From NCBI GenBank assembly GCA_017447645.1, contig JAFSNA010000101.1, positions 1-40,118 on the forward strand: a stretch of DNA of 40,118 nucleotides, in the 5' to 3' direction. The stretch comes from Oscillospiraceae bacterium (GTDB lineage Bacteria; Bacillota; Clostridia; Oscillospirales; Oscillospiraceae). How positions within the stretch are numbered: the first letter of the stretch is position 1; each line of letters begins with the position of its first letter. A model generated the notes under the pieces. It worked only from the letters and a program-made list of their open reading frames with translations, was not told the DNA's origin and made no database searches. The position numbers and the translations under genes are program-made. Shown here in pieces: positions 23,322-31,304 of the stretch.

Positions 23322-24065
23322 ATGTTTTTTCGGCGTCTGTTCCGCGCGGGGATGTGCACGCTCTGCGCGCTGATCTTCGTGCTCAACTCCCGCGGGCCGC
23401 AGCAGGCCGCGGCCGAGGGTGCGGAGGAGCCTCCCGCCGCGTCGCCGCCGAGCGCGGCGGCGCTCAGCGACGCCTACCGCCGTCTCAGCGCCGGCAAGCC
23501 GGAGCTCGCGGCCGACGAATGGCCGCTGCAGCTCTACGGCAGCGGCCGTCCGGTGAAGGAGGAGCCCGCGGAGACCGTGCGCGTCGGCGGCGTGCCGGTG
23601 GACGCGCGGATCGCGGACGAGCTGCGCGCGATGATCGCGGACGCGCGCGGCGCAGGGCTGAGCGTCTATCTCTCCTGCGGCTATACGGACGCCGCCGCGC
23701 AGGAGCATATCTTCCGGCGCACCGCGGCGAAATACGGCTCGGAGACCGCGCAGACCATCGTCGGGCTCCCGGGCGAGAGCGAGCACCGCAGCGGGCTCGC
23801 CGTCGACATCGCCGACCGCTATTACGCGGAAAAGGACAGCAGTCTGGAAAACACCAAGCTCTTCGCCTGGCTGAAGGAACACAGCTGGGAATACGGCTTT
23901 ATCCTGCGCTATCCCAAAGACCGCAAGTCGATCACCGGCCACGTCTACCAGCCCTGGCACTTCCGCTACGTCGGAGCGGAGGCCGCGGCCTTCATGACGG
24001 ATCACGGCCTGACGCTCGAGGAATTTCTTGACCTTTACAAGACCGGCGACGGAGGGGTATACTGA
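23322..24065 (+). CDS. VanY-like M15B paralogue with Gln for the catalytic Glu
   Basis: A 247-aa secreted or membrane-anchored protein. The N-terminus (two Arg pairs, then a hydrophobic stretch ~11-21) is a signal sequence, possibly cleaved after AAA near residue 31. The M15B domain keeps the zinc ligands H155 and D162 (SEHRSGLAVDI) and H213. The position of the catalytic base is Q210: the codon is CAG in QPWHFRYVG, where the upstream paralogue has GAG. In VanX/VanY enzymes this Glu activates the water, so low or no peptidase activity is predicted; a binding role is possible. The start at 23322 has AAGGGG upstream; the longer frame runs through the preceding terminator. The methyltransferase gene follows after 27 bases and may be co-transcribed. 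Confidence 0.82.
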   Translation: MFFRRLFRAGMCTLCALIFVLNSRGPQQAAAEGAEEPPAASPPSAAALSDAYRRLSAGKPELAADEWPLQLYGSGRPVKEEPAETVRVGGVPVDARIADELRAMIADARGAGLSVYLSCGYTDAAAQEHIFRRTAAKYGSETAQTIVGLPGESEHRSGLAVDIADRYYAEKDSSLENTKLFAWLKEHSWEYGFILRYPKDRKSITGHVYQPWHFRYVGAEAAAFMTDHGLTLEEFLDLYKTGDGGVY

Positions 24066-24092
24066 AGAAAAACAAAAAAAGGATGGGCCATC

Positions 24093-24848
24093 ATGGACTA
24101 TCAGGACATCAACGCCTCGACGATCGACCGCTGGATCGCCGAAGGCTGGGAATGGGGCCGCCCCATCGGCCGCGAGAGCTTTGAGCGCGCGAGGAACGGC
24201 GATTGGGACGTGCTGCTCACGCCGACGAAGACCGTGCCGCACGAGTGGTTCGGCGATCTGCGCGGCAAGCGCGTGCTGGGACTTGCCAGCGGAGGCGGCC
24301 AGCAGATGCCGATCTTTGCCGCGCTCGGCGCCGTGTGCACCGTGCTGGACTATTCGAAGCGGCAGCTTGAGAGCGAGCGCGCCGTGGCCGCGCGCGAGGG
24401 CTATGAGATCGAGATCGTCCGCGCCGACATGTCGAAGCCCCTGCCCTTCGCCGACGGGAGCTTCGATCTGATCTTCCATCCCGTGTCGAACTGCTATGTC
24501 CGCGAGGTGCGGCCGATCTGGCGGGAGTGCCTGCGCGTGCTCCGTCCCGGCGGGCGGCTGCTCGCGGGGATGGACAACGGCGTGAATTTCATCACGGACG
24601 ACGAGGAGCGCGAGATCGTCAACCGCCTGCCCTTCGACCCGCTCGCCGATCCCGACCAGATGGAGCAGCTGCGGCGCAGCGACTGCGGCGTGCAGTTTTC
24701 CCATACGCTTGCCGAGCAGATCGGCGGCCAGCTCGAGGCGGGCTTCACGCTGCTCGCGCTCTATGAGGACACAAACGGCAGCGGGCGTCTCCACGAGCTC
24801 GGCATCCCGAGCTTTATCGCCACGCTGAGCGAAAAGAAAAAGGACTGA
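24093..24848 (+). CDS. Class I SAM-dependent methyltransferase
   Basis: A 251-aa Rossmann-fold methyltransferase. Motif I is VLGLASGGGQQ (61-71), the acidic residue of motif II is D86 (TVLDYS), and ADMSKPLPFADGSFDLIF with LRVLRPGGRLLAG gives motifs IV-VI. Substrate is unknown; the UbiE/Methyltransf_11-like layout is typical of small-molecule enzymes. AAGGAT lies about nine bases before the ATG. Its last codons and stop lie inside the stem of the terminator shared with galK. It probably shares a transcript with the second VanY-type gene. Confidence 0.82.
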   Translation: MDYQDINASTIDRWIAEGWEWGRPIGRESFERARNGDWDVLLTPTKTVPHEWFGDLRGKRVLGLASGGGQQMPIFAALGAVCTVLDYSKRQLESERAVAAREGYEIEIVRADMSKPLPFADGSFDLIFHPVSNCYVREVRPIWRECLRVLRPGGRLLAGMDNGVNFITDDEEREIVNRLPFDPLADPDQMEQLRRSDCGVQFSHTLAEQIGGQLEAGFTLLALYEDTNGSGRLHELGIPSFIATLSEKKKD

Positions 24849-24871
24849 GAGAAGATCTCTCAGTCCTTTTT
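24837..24871. terminator. Bidirectional terminator containing a stop codon
   Basis: AAAAAGGACTGAGAGA and its perfect 16-bp complement are separated only by AGA. The left arm contains the methyltransferase stop codon (TGA, 24846-24848). T-runs on both strands serve the convergent galK gene as well. Confidence 0.92.
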
Positions 24872-24885
24872 CCATACGTTTTCTC

Positions 24886-25965
24886 TCACACGAGCCGGAT
24901 GTGCCGGCAGCTGTCCGCGCCGAATTCCTTCTCCATCTCCTCTTTGTAGACGGGGAAGTAATCCGTGGGCATCAAGGCCTGCACGCAGCCGGCGAAGCCG
25001 CCGCCGTGGACGCGCCAGGCGCCGCGGCCCTCGAGCAGCTTGCGGCTTTTCTCCAGGCCCTCGGCCAGCTTCGTGTCGCCCGTGGCGCTGGTGACGATGT
25101 TGTTGAGCAGCTCCTCCGACGAGCGGCCGGAGGCGTTCATCAGACGCATGTACTCCTCGCCGTTGCGCGCAAGCAGCGCGTCGCGCATCAGCGGCACGCG
25201 CTCGTTCTCGTCGAAGAAGTGCATCGCGCGGCGCACGGGACGGTTGGCCGGGTCCCAGCCCTTGGCGCGGAATTCCGCCGGGTCGACGTCGCCGAGCACG
25301 CCCTTGTCAAAGAGGTTGGCCACGTACACCATATCCGCCGGGATGCGCGCGTAGGAGCTGTCCAGACCCGCATGGCTGCCGCCGGTGTCGGTCAGGCAGA
25401 GCGTGAGGCCCATGGCCTCGAAGTCCGCGACCAGGGGGACGATCTCGTTGGTCTTGAAATCGACGTAGACCGTGTGGCCCAGCGAGCAGGCCAGCTGGTC
25501 CATCAGGCCGCAGGGCTTGCCGAAGTATTTGTTCTCGGCCGCCTGGGCCGCGCGCGCGATCACCACGGCGTCGACCTTGCCGTCGTTGAACAGCGCGCTG
25601 AGGATGCGGCCGATCATGACGGAGAAGGCCGCCGAGGAGCTCAGCCCCGAGCCGGCGGCGAGCGTGCTGCGCAGCTGGGCGTCAAAGCCGCCGACCGCCA
25701 GGCCGAGAGCGGCGAATTCGTTGATCATGCCGCGCACAAGCGACTTCGGCGAGCCGAATTCGGCCGGGCGGACGGCAAGCTGGCTGATCTTCACCTCAAA
25801 GGGCTCGTAGCCGAGGGAATGGATCCGCACGACGCCCTCGTCGTTCGCTTCATATTTCGCGTAGAGACCGAGATCGACCGCGGAGGCGAGGATACGTCCC
25901 TTCTGGTGGTCGGTATGGTTGCCCGCGAGCTCGGTGCGCCCCGGAGTAAATAGTTCTTTTTTCAT
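24886..25965 (-). CDS. galK: Galactokinase-family GHMP sugar kinase
   Basis: A 359-aa GHMP kinase that would phosphorylate galactose at C1 with ATP. The N-terminal signature reads PGRTELAGNHTDHQ (8-21), the ATP loop is AAGSGLSSSAAF (103-114), the catalytic Asp is D156 in GLMDQ, and the third motif is GGGFAGCVQAL. In classical GalK the first motif is GEHTDY, whose Glu contacts the sugar; here it is N16. That, and the distance from galT, leaves room for another sugar, so the symbol is tentative. AGGAG lies nine bases before the ATG. It converges with the methyltransferase gene and is divergent from pncB. Confidence 0.75.
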   Translation of the reverse strand: MKKELFTPGRTELAGNHTDHQKGRILASAVDLGLYAKYEANDEGVVRIHSLGYEPFEVKISQLAVRPAEFGSPKSLVRGMINEFAALGLAVGGFDAQLRSTLAAGSGLSSSAAFSVMIGRILSALFNDGKVDAVVIARAAQAAENKYFGKPCGLMDQLACSLGHTVYVDFKTNEIVPLVADFEAMGLTLCLTDTGGSHAGLDSSYARIPADMVYVANLFDKGVLGDVDPAEFRAKGWDPANRPVRRAMHFFDENERVPLMRDALLARNGEEYMRLMNASGRSSEELLNNIVTSATGDTKLAEGLEKSRKLLEGRGAWRVHGGGFAGCVQALMPTDYFPVYKEEMEKEFGADSCRHIRLV

Positions 25966-26013
25966 CGGTTTATCTCCTGTTTAAGCGTTTTTACGCGTTT
26001 TTTACCAAATATC

Positions 26014-26042
26014 AGAATATACCAAAAGCCCAGGCAAGTCAA
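26014..26042 (-). promoter_or_regulatory. Galactokinase-gene promoter
   Basis: TTGACT (26042-26037) with TATTCT at 17 bases (26019-26014); TATATT at 15 bases is an overlapping alternative. On the minus strand. Confidence 0.5.
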
Positions 26043-26080
26043 TCTCTGCGCGTGACAAAATGTCAAATGATAAACGTATC

Positions 26081-26109
26081 TTGCGCCTCCGATACGGCAA
26101 GGATATAAT
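26081..26109 (+). promoter_or_regulatory. pncB promoter
   Basis: TTGCGC (26081-26086), 17 bases, perfect TATAAT (26104-26109), about 43 bases before the TTG start. Confidence 0.75.
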
Positions 26110-26151
26110 GAAGATATAAGAAAGCATATCCGCCGAAGGAGGACCTATACC

Positions 26152-27627
26152 TTGAAAAGTGCGAACGGGATCAACCTGACGATGCTCTGCGATTTCTACG
26201 AGCTGACGATGTCGAACGGCTATTTCAACGCAGGGATGGCCGATCAGATCTGCTATTTCGATGTGTTCTTCCGCGACGTGCCGGACGGCGGCGGCTTCGC
26301 CGTCGCCGCGGGGCTCGAGCAGATCGTGGACTACATCCGGAACCTGCGCTTCGAGCCGGAGGATATCGACTATCTCCGCTCGCGCGGCATCTTCAGCGAA
26401 GCCTTTCTCGATTATCTCAGACACTTCCGCTTCACGGGCGACGTCTGGGCCGTGCCGGAGGGCACGCCGATCTTCCCGCGCGAGCCGGTGATCACCGTGC
26501 GCGCGAACGCGATCCAGGCCCAGCTGCTGGAGACCTATCTGCTGCTGGAGTTCAACCACCAGAGCCTGATCGCCACGAAGGCCAGCCGCATCTGCCGCGC
26601 GGCCGAGGGCCGGGCGGTGATGGAATTCGGCTCGCGCCGCGCCCAGGGCATTGCCGGCGCCGTCGTCGGCGCGCGCGCGGCCTACATCGGCGGCTGCTGC
26701 GGCACGGCCTGCACGGTCTCCGACCTGCTCTACGGCGTGAAGGCGCTGGGCACGATGGCGCACTCCTGGGTGCAGATGTTCCCCTCGGAGTATGAGGCCT
26801 TCGTCAGCTACTGCCGCAGCTATCCGACCAACGCCGTGCTGCTGGTGGACACCTACGACTCGCTGCGCTCGGGCGTGCCGAACGCGATCCGCGCCTTCAA
26901 CGAGGTCCTCAGGCCTCTCGGCATCACGAGCTGCGGCATCCGCTTCGATTCCGGCGACATGGCGTATCTTACCAAGCAGGCGCGGAAGATGCTCGACGAG
27001 GCCGGCTGGCAGGGCTGTCGGATCACGGTGTCCAACTCGCTGGACGAGTGGCTGATCGCGGACCTGCTGCGCCAGGGCGCGCAGATCGATTCCTTCGGCG
27101 TGGGCGAGCGGCTGATCACCTCGAAGAGCAGCCCCGTCTTCGGCGGGGTCTACAAGCTCTGCGCCGTGGAGGACGCCGCGGGCGCGATCGTGCCGAAGAT
27201 CAAGATCAGCGAAAACGTCGGCAAGATCACGAACCCCGGCTTCAAGAAGCTCTACCGTTTTTACAGCCGCGAGAGCGGCATGGCCGAGGCGGACTACATC
27301 TGCCTGCGGCACGAGCGCGTGGACGACACGAAGCCCCTGGAGATCTGCGATCCCGACGCGCGCTGGAAGCGCAAGACGATGGAAAACTTCACCGCGCGCG
27401 AGCTGCTTGTCCCCATCTTCGAAAAGGGCGAGCTGGTCTATGCGCTGCCGACGCTCGAGGAGATCCGCGCGAACTGCGCCGCCGAGCTCGCCACGCTCTG
27501 GCCGGAGGTCAAGCGCTTTGAAAACCCGCACGGCTACTACGTCGATCTCTCCGGGGAGCTGATGGCGCTCAAGGACAAGATGCTCGCCGCGCGCGGCCGG
27601 GTCCCGCAAAAGGAGGAACGGACATGA
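26152..27627 (+). CDS. pncB: Nicotinate phosphoribosyltransferase
   Basis: A 491-aa enzyme of the NAD salvage pathway. It joins nicotinate to PRPP to make nicotinate mononucleotide, with ATP hydrolysis. Family motifs are EFGSRRAQG, HSWVQMFPSEYEAF, DTYDSLRSGVPNAI, RFDSGDM and the phosphate-binding FGVGERLITSK with GGVYKL. The opening LTMLCDFYELTMSNGYF is typical. The start is TTG at 26152, with AGGAGG nine bases upstream; no ATG occurs between that site and the conserved N-terminus. It overlaps the aminotransferase start by ATGA, forming a two-gene operon. Confidence 0.93.
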   Translation: MKSANGINLTMLCDFYELTMSNGYFNAGMADQICYFDVFFRDVPDGGGFAVAAGLEQIVDYIRNLRFEPEDIDYLRSRGIFSEAFLDYLRHFRFTGDVWAVPEGTPIFPREPVITVRANAIQAQLLETYLLLEFNHQSLIATKASRICRAAEGRAVMEFGSRRAQGIAGAVVGARAAYIGGCCGTACTVSDLLYGVKALGTMAHSWVQMFPSEYEAFVSYCRSYPTNAVLLVDTYDSLRSGVPNAIRAFNEVLRPLGITSCGIRFDSGDMAYLTKQARKMLDEAGWQGCRITVSNSLDEWLIADLLRQGAQIDSFGVGERLITSKSSPVFGGVYKLCAVEDAAGAIVPKIKISENVGKITNPGFKKLYRFYSRESGMAEADYICLRHERVDDTKPLEICDPDARWKRKTMENFTARELLVPIFEKGELVYALPTLEEIRANCAAELATLWPEVKRFENPHGYYVDLSGELMALKDKMLAARGRVPQKEERT

Positions 27628-28826
27628 TCGAAGCACTCAGCGCCCGGAGCCTTGCCTGGGGCCGGACGGAAAACAACATCCGCGCGCTCGCCGGCTACGC
27701 CGCCGCCCGCAAGGCGGAGATCGGCCGGGAAAACGTCTTTGATTTTTCCATCGGCAATCCCAGCGTACCGCCTCCGCCCTGCGTGAACGAGGCCTTCCGG
27801 GCGCTGCTGGAGGAGACGGATCCCGTCGAGCTGCACGCCTACACGCCCGCGCCGGGCCTGCCGAGCCTGCGCAGGGCCATCGCCCGGCAGCTGAGCGAGA
27901 AGAGCGGGACAGACTTCGACTGGCGCCAGGTCTACGTCACGATGGGCGCCTCCGCGGGCCTTGCCGCCTTCTGCCGCGCCGTGCTGCTTCCCGGGGAAAA
28001 GGCCGTCGCATTCGCGCCCTTTTTCATGGAGTACCGCGTCTTCGCCGAGGCCGCGGGCGGCGCGCTCGTCACGGTGCCGCCGCGCGAGGACATGCAGCCG
28101 GATCTCGGCGCGCTCACGTCGGTGCTCGACGAAAAGGTCAAGCTGGTGATCCTCAACTCGCCGAACAACCCCTCCGGCGCGGTACTGACGGAGGAGAGCC
28201 TGCGCAGGATCTCCGCGCTGCTCTCCGACGCCGAGCGGCGGTACGGCCATCCGGTCTATCTGCTTGCGGACGAGCCCTACCGCGAGCTGCTCTTCGACGG
28301 GCGCAGGCCTCTTTGCGCGGCGGATTATTACGACGACACGGTGATCTGCTACTCCTACAGCAAGTCTCTGTCCCTGCCGGGCGAGCGTCTGGGCTATCTC
28401 GCCGTCAGCAGCCGGGTCCGGGACAGGGAGGCCGTGTTCGACGCGATCGCCGGCGCGGCGCGCGGCTGCGGCTACATCAACGCGCCCAGCCTCATCCAGC
28501 GCGTCGTCGAGCGCTGTCTCGACGCGACGGCGGATCTGGACGTCTACGCGCGGAACCGCGAGGCGCTTTACGGCGGGCTGCGGGAGCTGGGCTTCACGTG
28601 CGTGTATCCGGACGGGGCTTTCTATCTCTTCGTCAAAAGCCCGATCCCGGACGCCGTGGCCTTCAGCGAGCGCGCCAAGCGCTATGAGCTGATCCTCGTC
28701 CCGAGCGACGATTTCGGCGTTCCGGGCTATCTGCGCCTGGCTTACTGCGTGCCGCGGGAGATGATCGATCGCTCGATGGGCGCCTTTGCCGCCCTGGCGA
28801 GGGAATTCGGGCTGAAAAAAGAATAG
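27624..28826 (+). CDS. Class I/II PLP aminotransferase
   Basis: A 400-aa fold-type I aminotransferase. FDFSIGNPSVPPPP starts the core, NSPNNPSGAVL holds the conserved Asn, ADEPYRELLFDG the PLP-binding Asp and Tyr, YSYSKSLSLPGERLGY the Schiff-base lysine K247, and YLRLAYCV the C-terminal carboxylate-binding Arg. Most such Clostridial enzymes act on aspartate or related amino acids; the substrate is not certain. The ATG lies in the pncB stop (ATGA), with AAGGAGG seven bases upstream. Aspartate metabolism feeds NAD synthesis in general, but a functional link with pncB is only suggested by the coupling. Confidence 0.88.
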   Translation: MIEALSARSLAWGRTENNIRALAGYAAARKAEIGRENVFDFSIGNPSVPPPPCVNEAFRALLEETDPVELHAYTPAPGLPSLRRAIARQLSEKSGTDFDWRQVYVTMGASAGLAAFCRAVLLPGEKAVAFAPFFMEYRVFAEAAGGALVTVPPREDMQPDLGALTSVLDEKVKLVILNSPNNPSGAVLTEESLRRISALLSDAERRYGHPVYLLADEPYRELLFDGRRPLCAADYYDDTVICYSYSKSLSLPGERLGYLAVSSRVRDREAVFDAIAGAARGCGYINAPSLIQRVVERCLDATADLDVYARNREALYGGLRELGFTCVYPDGAFYLFVKSPIPDAVAFSERAKRYELILVPSDDFGVPGYLRLAYCVPREMIDRSMGAFAALAREFGLKKE

Positions 28827-28833
28827 TCTTCCG

Positions 28834-28864
28834 AACGGGAGCGGCAGATCGCCGCTCCCGTTTT
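28834..28864 (+). terminator. Terminator after pncB-aminotransferase
   Basis: AACGGGAGCGGC and GCCGCTCCCGTT form a perfect 12-bp stem around AGATC, ending in a short T-run (four T). Confidence 0.8.
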
Positions 28865-28899
28865 CCGCCGCGCCGCGAGGGGCGCCTAAAAAAGCACTC

Positions 28900-28928
28900 T
28901 TGCGGCGACCGCGCGGATAGATTATAAT
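28900..28928 (+). promoter_or_regulatory. Promoter of the GH2-GH36-hflX operon
   Basis: TTGCGG (28900-28905), 17 bases, perfect TATAAT (28923-28928), 41 bases before the GH2 start. No clear operator or catabolite-response dyad is recognised around it. Confidence 0.7.
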
Positions 28929-28969
28929 GTAAAAGGTTATGCTCAAAACTTTTTTACGGGAGTATTGCT

Positions 28970-31291
28970 ATGCTGAAGAGTATTTGCAGCGGATGGGAGT
29001 TCACCGAGACCTGGCGCGAGGACTTCCCCGCTTTCGAGGGCTCCGCGGAAGAGGTGCGCCTGCCGCACAGCGTCCGCCCGCTGCCGCAGAACTACGCGCT
29101 TCCCGCCGACTATGAGATGATCTGCGGCTACCGCAGAAAGCTGGACATCCCGGCGGAGTGGGCGGACAAGCGCCTCTTCCTGCAGTTTGACGGCGCGGCG
29201 CATATCGCGTCCGTCTACGTCAACGGCGTCCTCGCCGCCGAACACCGCTGCGGCTACACGGCCTTCCGCGTCGAGATCGGCGGCCTCGTCCGCCCGGGAG
29301 AGGAAAACAGCGTCGCGGTGAAGCTCGACTGCACCGAAAACGGCGAGATCCCGCCCTTCGGCTTTGTGATCGACTATCTGACCTACGGCGGGCTCTATCG
29401 CGAGGCCTGGCTCGACGTGCGCGAGAAGACTTACGTCAAGGACGTGTTCGTGATCGCCGGCATGGATCGCCGCGCGGCCGTCCGCTTTGAGATCGACGGC
29501 GCATATGAAAAAGCCTGCGTTCGGATCCTCGACGGCAAGACCGTCCTCGCCGAAGCCGAGGGCCGGGGCGAGGTCTCCCTGGCCGTGCCCTCCGCGCGGC
29601 TGTGGGATCCCGACGGCCCGCAGCTCTATACCTGCGAGGTCAGCCTTCCGGGCGGCGACAGCAAGGCCGTTTCCTTCGGCTTCCGCAGCGTCGAGTTCCG
29701 CGCCGATGAGCTGCTCGTCAACGGCCGGCCCTATTTCCTGCGCGGGCTCAACCGCCATCAGTGCTGGCCCTATATCGGCTACGCCGCGCCGGAGAGCCTG
29801 CAGCGCGAGGACGCGCGCATCCTGTGCGAGGAGCTGCAGCTGACCGCCGTGCGCACCTCTCACTATCCGCAGAGCCATTTCTTTATCGACGAGTGTGACC
29901 GCCGCGGCCTGCTGGTCTTCACCGAGATCCCCGGCTGGCAGCATATCGGCGACGAGCGCTGGATCGACCAGGCCGTGGAGAACGTGCGTGAGATGGTGAC
30001 GCAGTACCGCAACCACCCCTCGATCGTGCTCTGGGGCGTGCGCATCAACGAGAGTCAGGACAACGACGCCTTCTACCGCCGCACCAACGCCCTCGCGCAC
30101 GAGCTTGACCCCAGCCGTCCGACCTCCGGCGTGCGCTATCTGGAAAAGAGCAGTCTGCTGGAGGACGTCTACGCCTACAACGACTTCTCCCACAAGGGAA
30201 ACAACCCCGGCTGCAAGCCGAAGGACAAGGTCACGCCCGACATGTCCAAGGCCCTGCTGATCTCCGAGCACGACGGCCACATGTTCCCCACCAAGAGCTA
30301 TGACACCTGGGCGCGCCGTCAGGAGCACGCGCTGCGCCACATGCGCGTGCTGGGCGACGCGATGGCCGACGGCCATCACGTGGGCTGCTTCGGCTGGTGT
30401 ATGTTCGACTATCCCACGCACAAGGATTTCGGCTCGGGCAACCGCGTGTGTTACCACGGCGTGATGGACGCCTTCCGCAACCCCAAGCTCGCGGCCTCGG
30501 CCTATGCCTCGCAGGGCGACGGGCGCTGGGTGCTCGACGTCGGCTCGTCGATGGACATCGGCGACTACCCCGGCGGCGAGACCGGCGAGATCTACGCCTT
30601 TACGAACGCGGAGTGCGTCAAGCTGTACAAGAACGACAACTACGTCGCGACCTTCTCGACGAAGGGCTGGAAGGGTCTCCGGCACGGGCCGGTGCTGATC
30701 GACGACAAGATCGGCGACCTGCTGCGCTCGCAGGAGGGCTTCGAGCCGCTCAAGGCCAAATTCATGCACGACCTGCTGCTCTCGGCCGAGAAGAACGGCC
30801 TGGCCAATCTGCCCGCAGCCGACAAGCTGAAGATGGGCGCGGTGATGCTGCGCTACGGCCTCAGCTTCGAGGACGGCGTGGCGCTCTACGGCAAATACGT
30901 GGGCAACTGGGGCGGCGAGGCCACGCGCTGGCGCTTCGACGCAAAGGTCGGCGGCAGGGTCGTCGCCTCCGTGACGCGCGCGCCGGGAGCGAAGCTGCGC
31001 CTGGTCTGCACGCCCAGCGCGACGACGCTGCGCGAGGGCGAGACCTACGACATGGCGGCCGTGCGCGTGCGCGTCGTGGACGAGTACGGCAATCCGGCCC
31101 CTTACGCCCAGCTGCCGCTGCACTTTACCGTCGCCGGCGCGGCCGAGCTCTGCGGACCCGCGGACGCGACGGCCGAGGGCGGCATGAGCGGCTGCTATCT
31201 GCGCACGACCGGGCGCGCGGGCAAGGCCGTGCTGCACATTTCCTCGCCGCAGACCGCGTCCGTTGAGATCGAATTCGATGTTGTGAAATAA
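28970..31291 (+). CDS. GH2 glycoside hydrolase, beta-galactosidase-like
   Basis: A 773-aa cytoplasmic enzyme with no signal peptide. A sugar-binding jelly-roll domain (~1-165) and an Ig-like domain (~165-245) precede a TIM barrel. The acid/base is E361 (RINESQD) and the nucleophile E433 (ISEHDGH). The C-terminal ~110 residues (RVRVVDEYGNPAPYA) form a GH2 C-terminal Ig-like domain. GH2 members are beta-galactosidases, -glucuronidases or -mannosidases; the adjoining alpha-galactosidase favours galactosides, but the sequence alone does not decide. GGGAG lies before the ATG. It is the first gene of a probable six-gene transcript; the alpha-galactosidase follows after 13 bases. Confidence 0.88.
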   Translation: MLKSICSGWEFTETWREDFPAFEGSAEEVRLPHSVRPLPQNYALPADYEMICGYRRKLDIPAEWADKRLFLQFDGAAHIASVYVNGVLAAEHRCGYTAFRVEIGGLVRPGEENSVAVKLDCTENGEIPPFGFVIDYLTYGGLYREAWLDVREKTYVKDVFVIAGMDRRAAVRFEIDGAYEKACVRILDGKTVLAEAEGRGEVSLAVPSARLWDPDGPQLYTCEVSLPGGDSKAVSFGFRSVEFRADELLVNGRPYFLRGLNRHQCWPYIGYAAPESLQREDARILCEELQLTAVRTSHYPQSHFFIDECDRRGLLVFTEIPGWQHIGDERWIDQAVENVREMVTQYRNHPSIVLWGVRINESQDNDAFYRRTNALAHELDPSRPTSGVRYLEKSSLLEDVYAYNDFSHKGNNPGCKPKDKVTPDMSKALLISEHDGHMFPTKSYDTWARRQEHALRHMRVLGDAMADGHHVGCFGWCMFDYPTHKDFGSGNRVCYHGVMDAFRNPKLAASAYASQGDGRWVLDVGSSMDIGDYPGGETGEIYAFTNAECVKLYKNDNYVATFSTKGWKGLRHGPVLIDDKIGDLLRSQEGFEPLKAKFMHDLLLSAEKNGLANLPAADKLKMGAVMLRYGLSFEDGVALYGKYVGNWGGEATRWRFDAKVGGRVVASVTRAPGAKLRLVCTPSATTLREGETYDMAAVRVRVVDEYGNPAPYAQLPLHFTVAGAAELCGPADATAEGGMSGCYLRTTGRAGKAVLHISSPQTASVEIEFDVVK

Positions 31292-31304
31292 AGAGGGATC
31301 ATCC

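Noticed and set aside
24886..25965. galK and galT as one gal operon
   Set aside because: They lie on opposite strands 3.5 kb apart, each with its own promoter and terminator.
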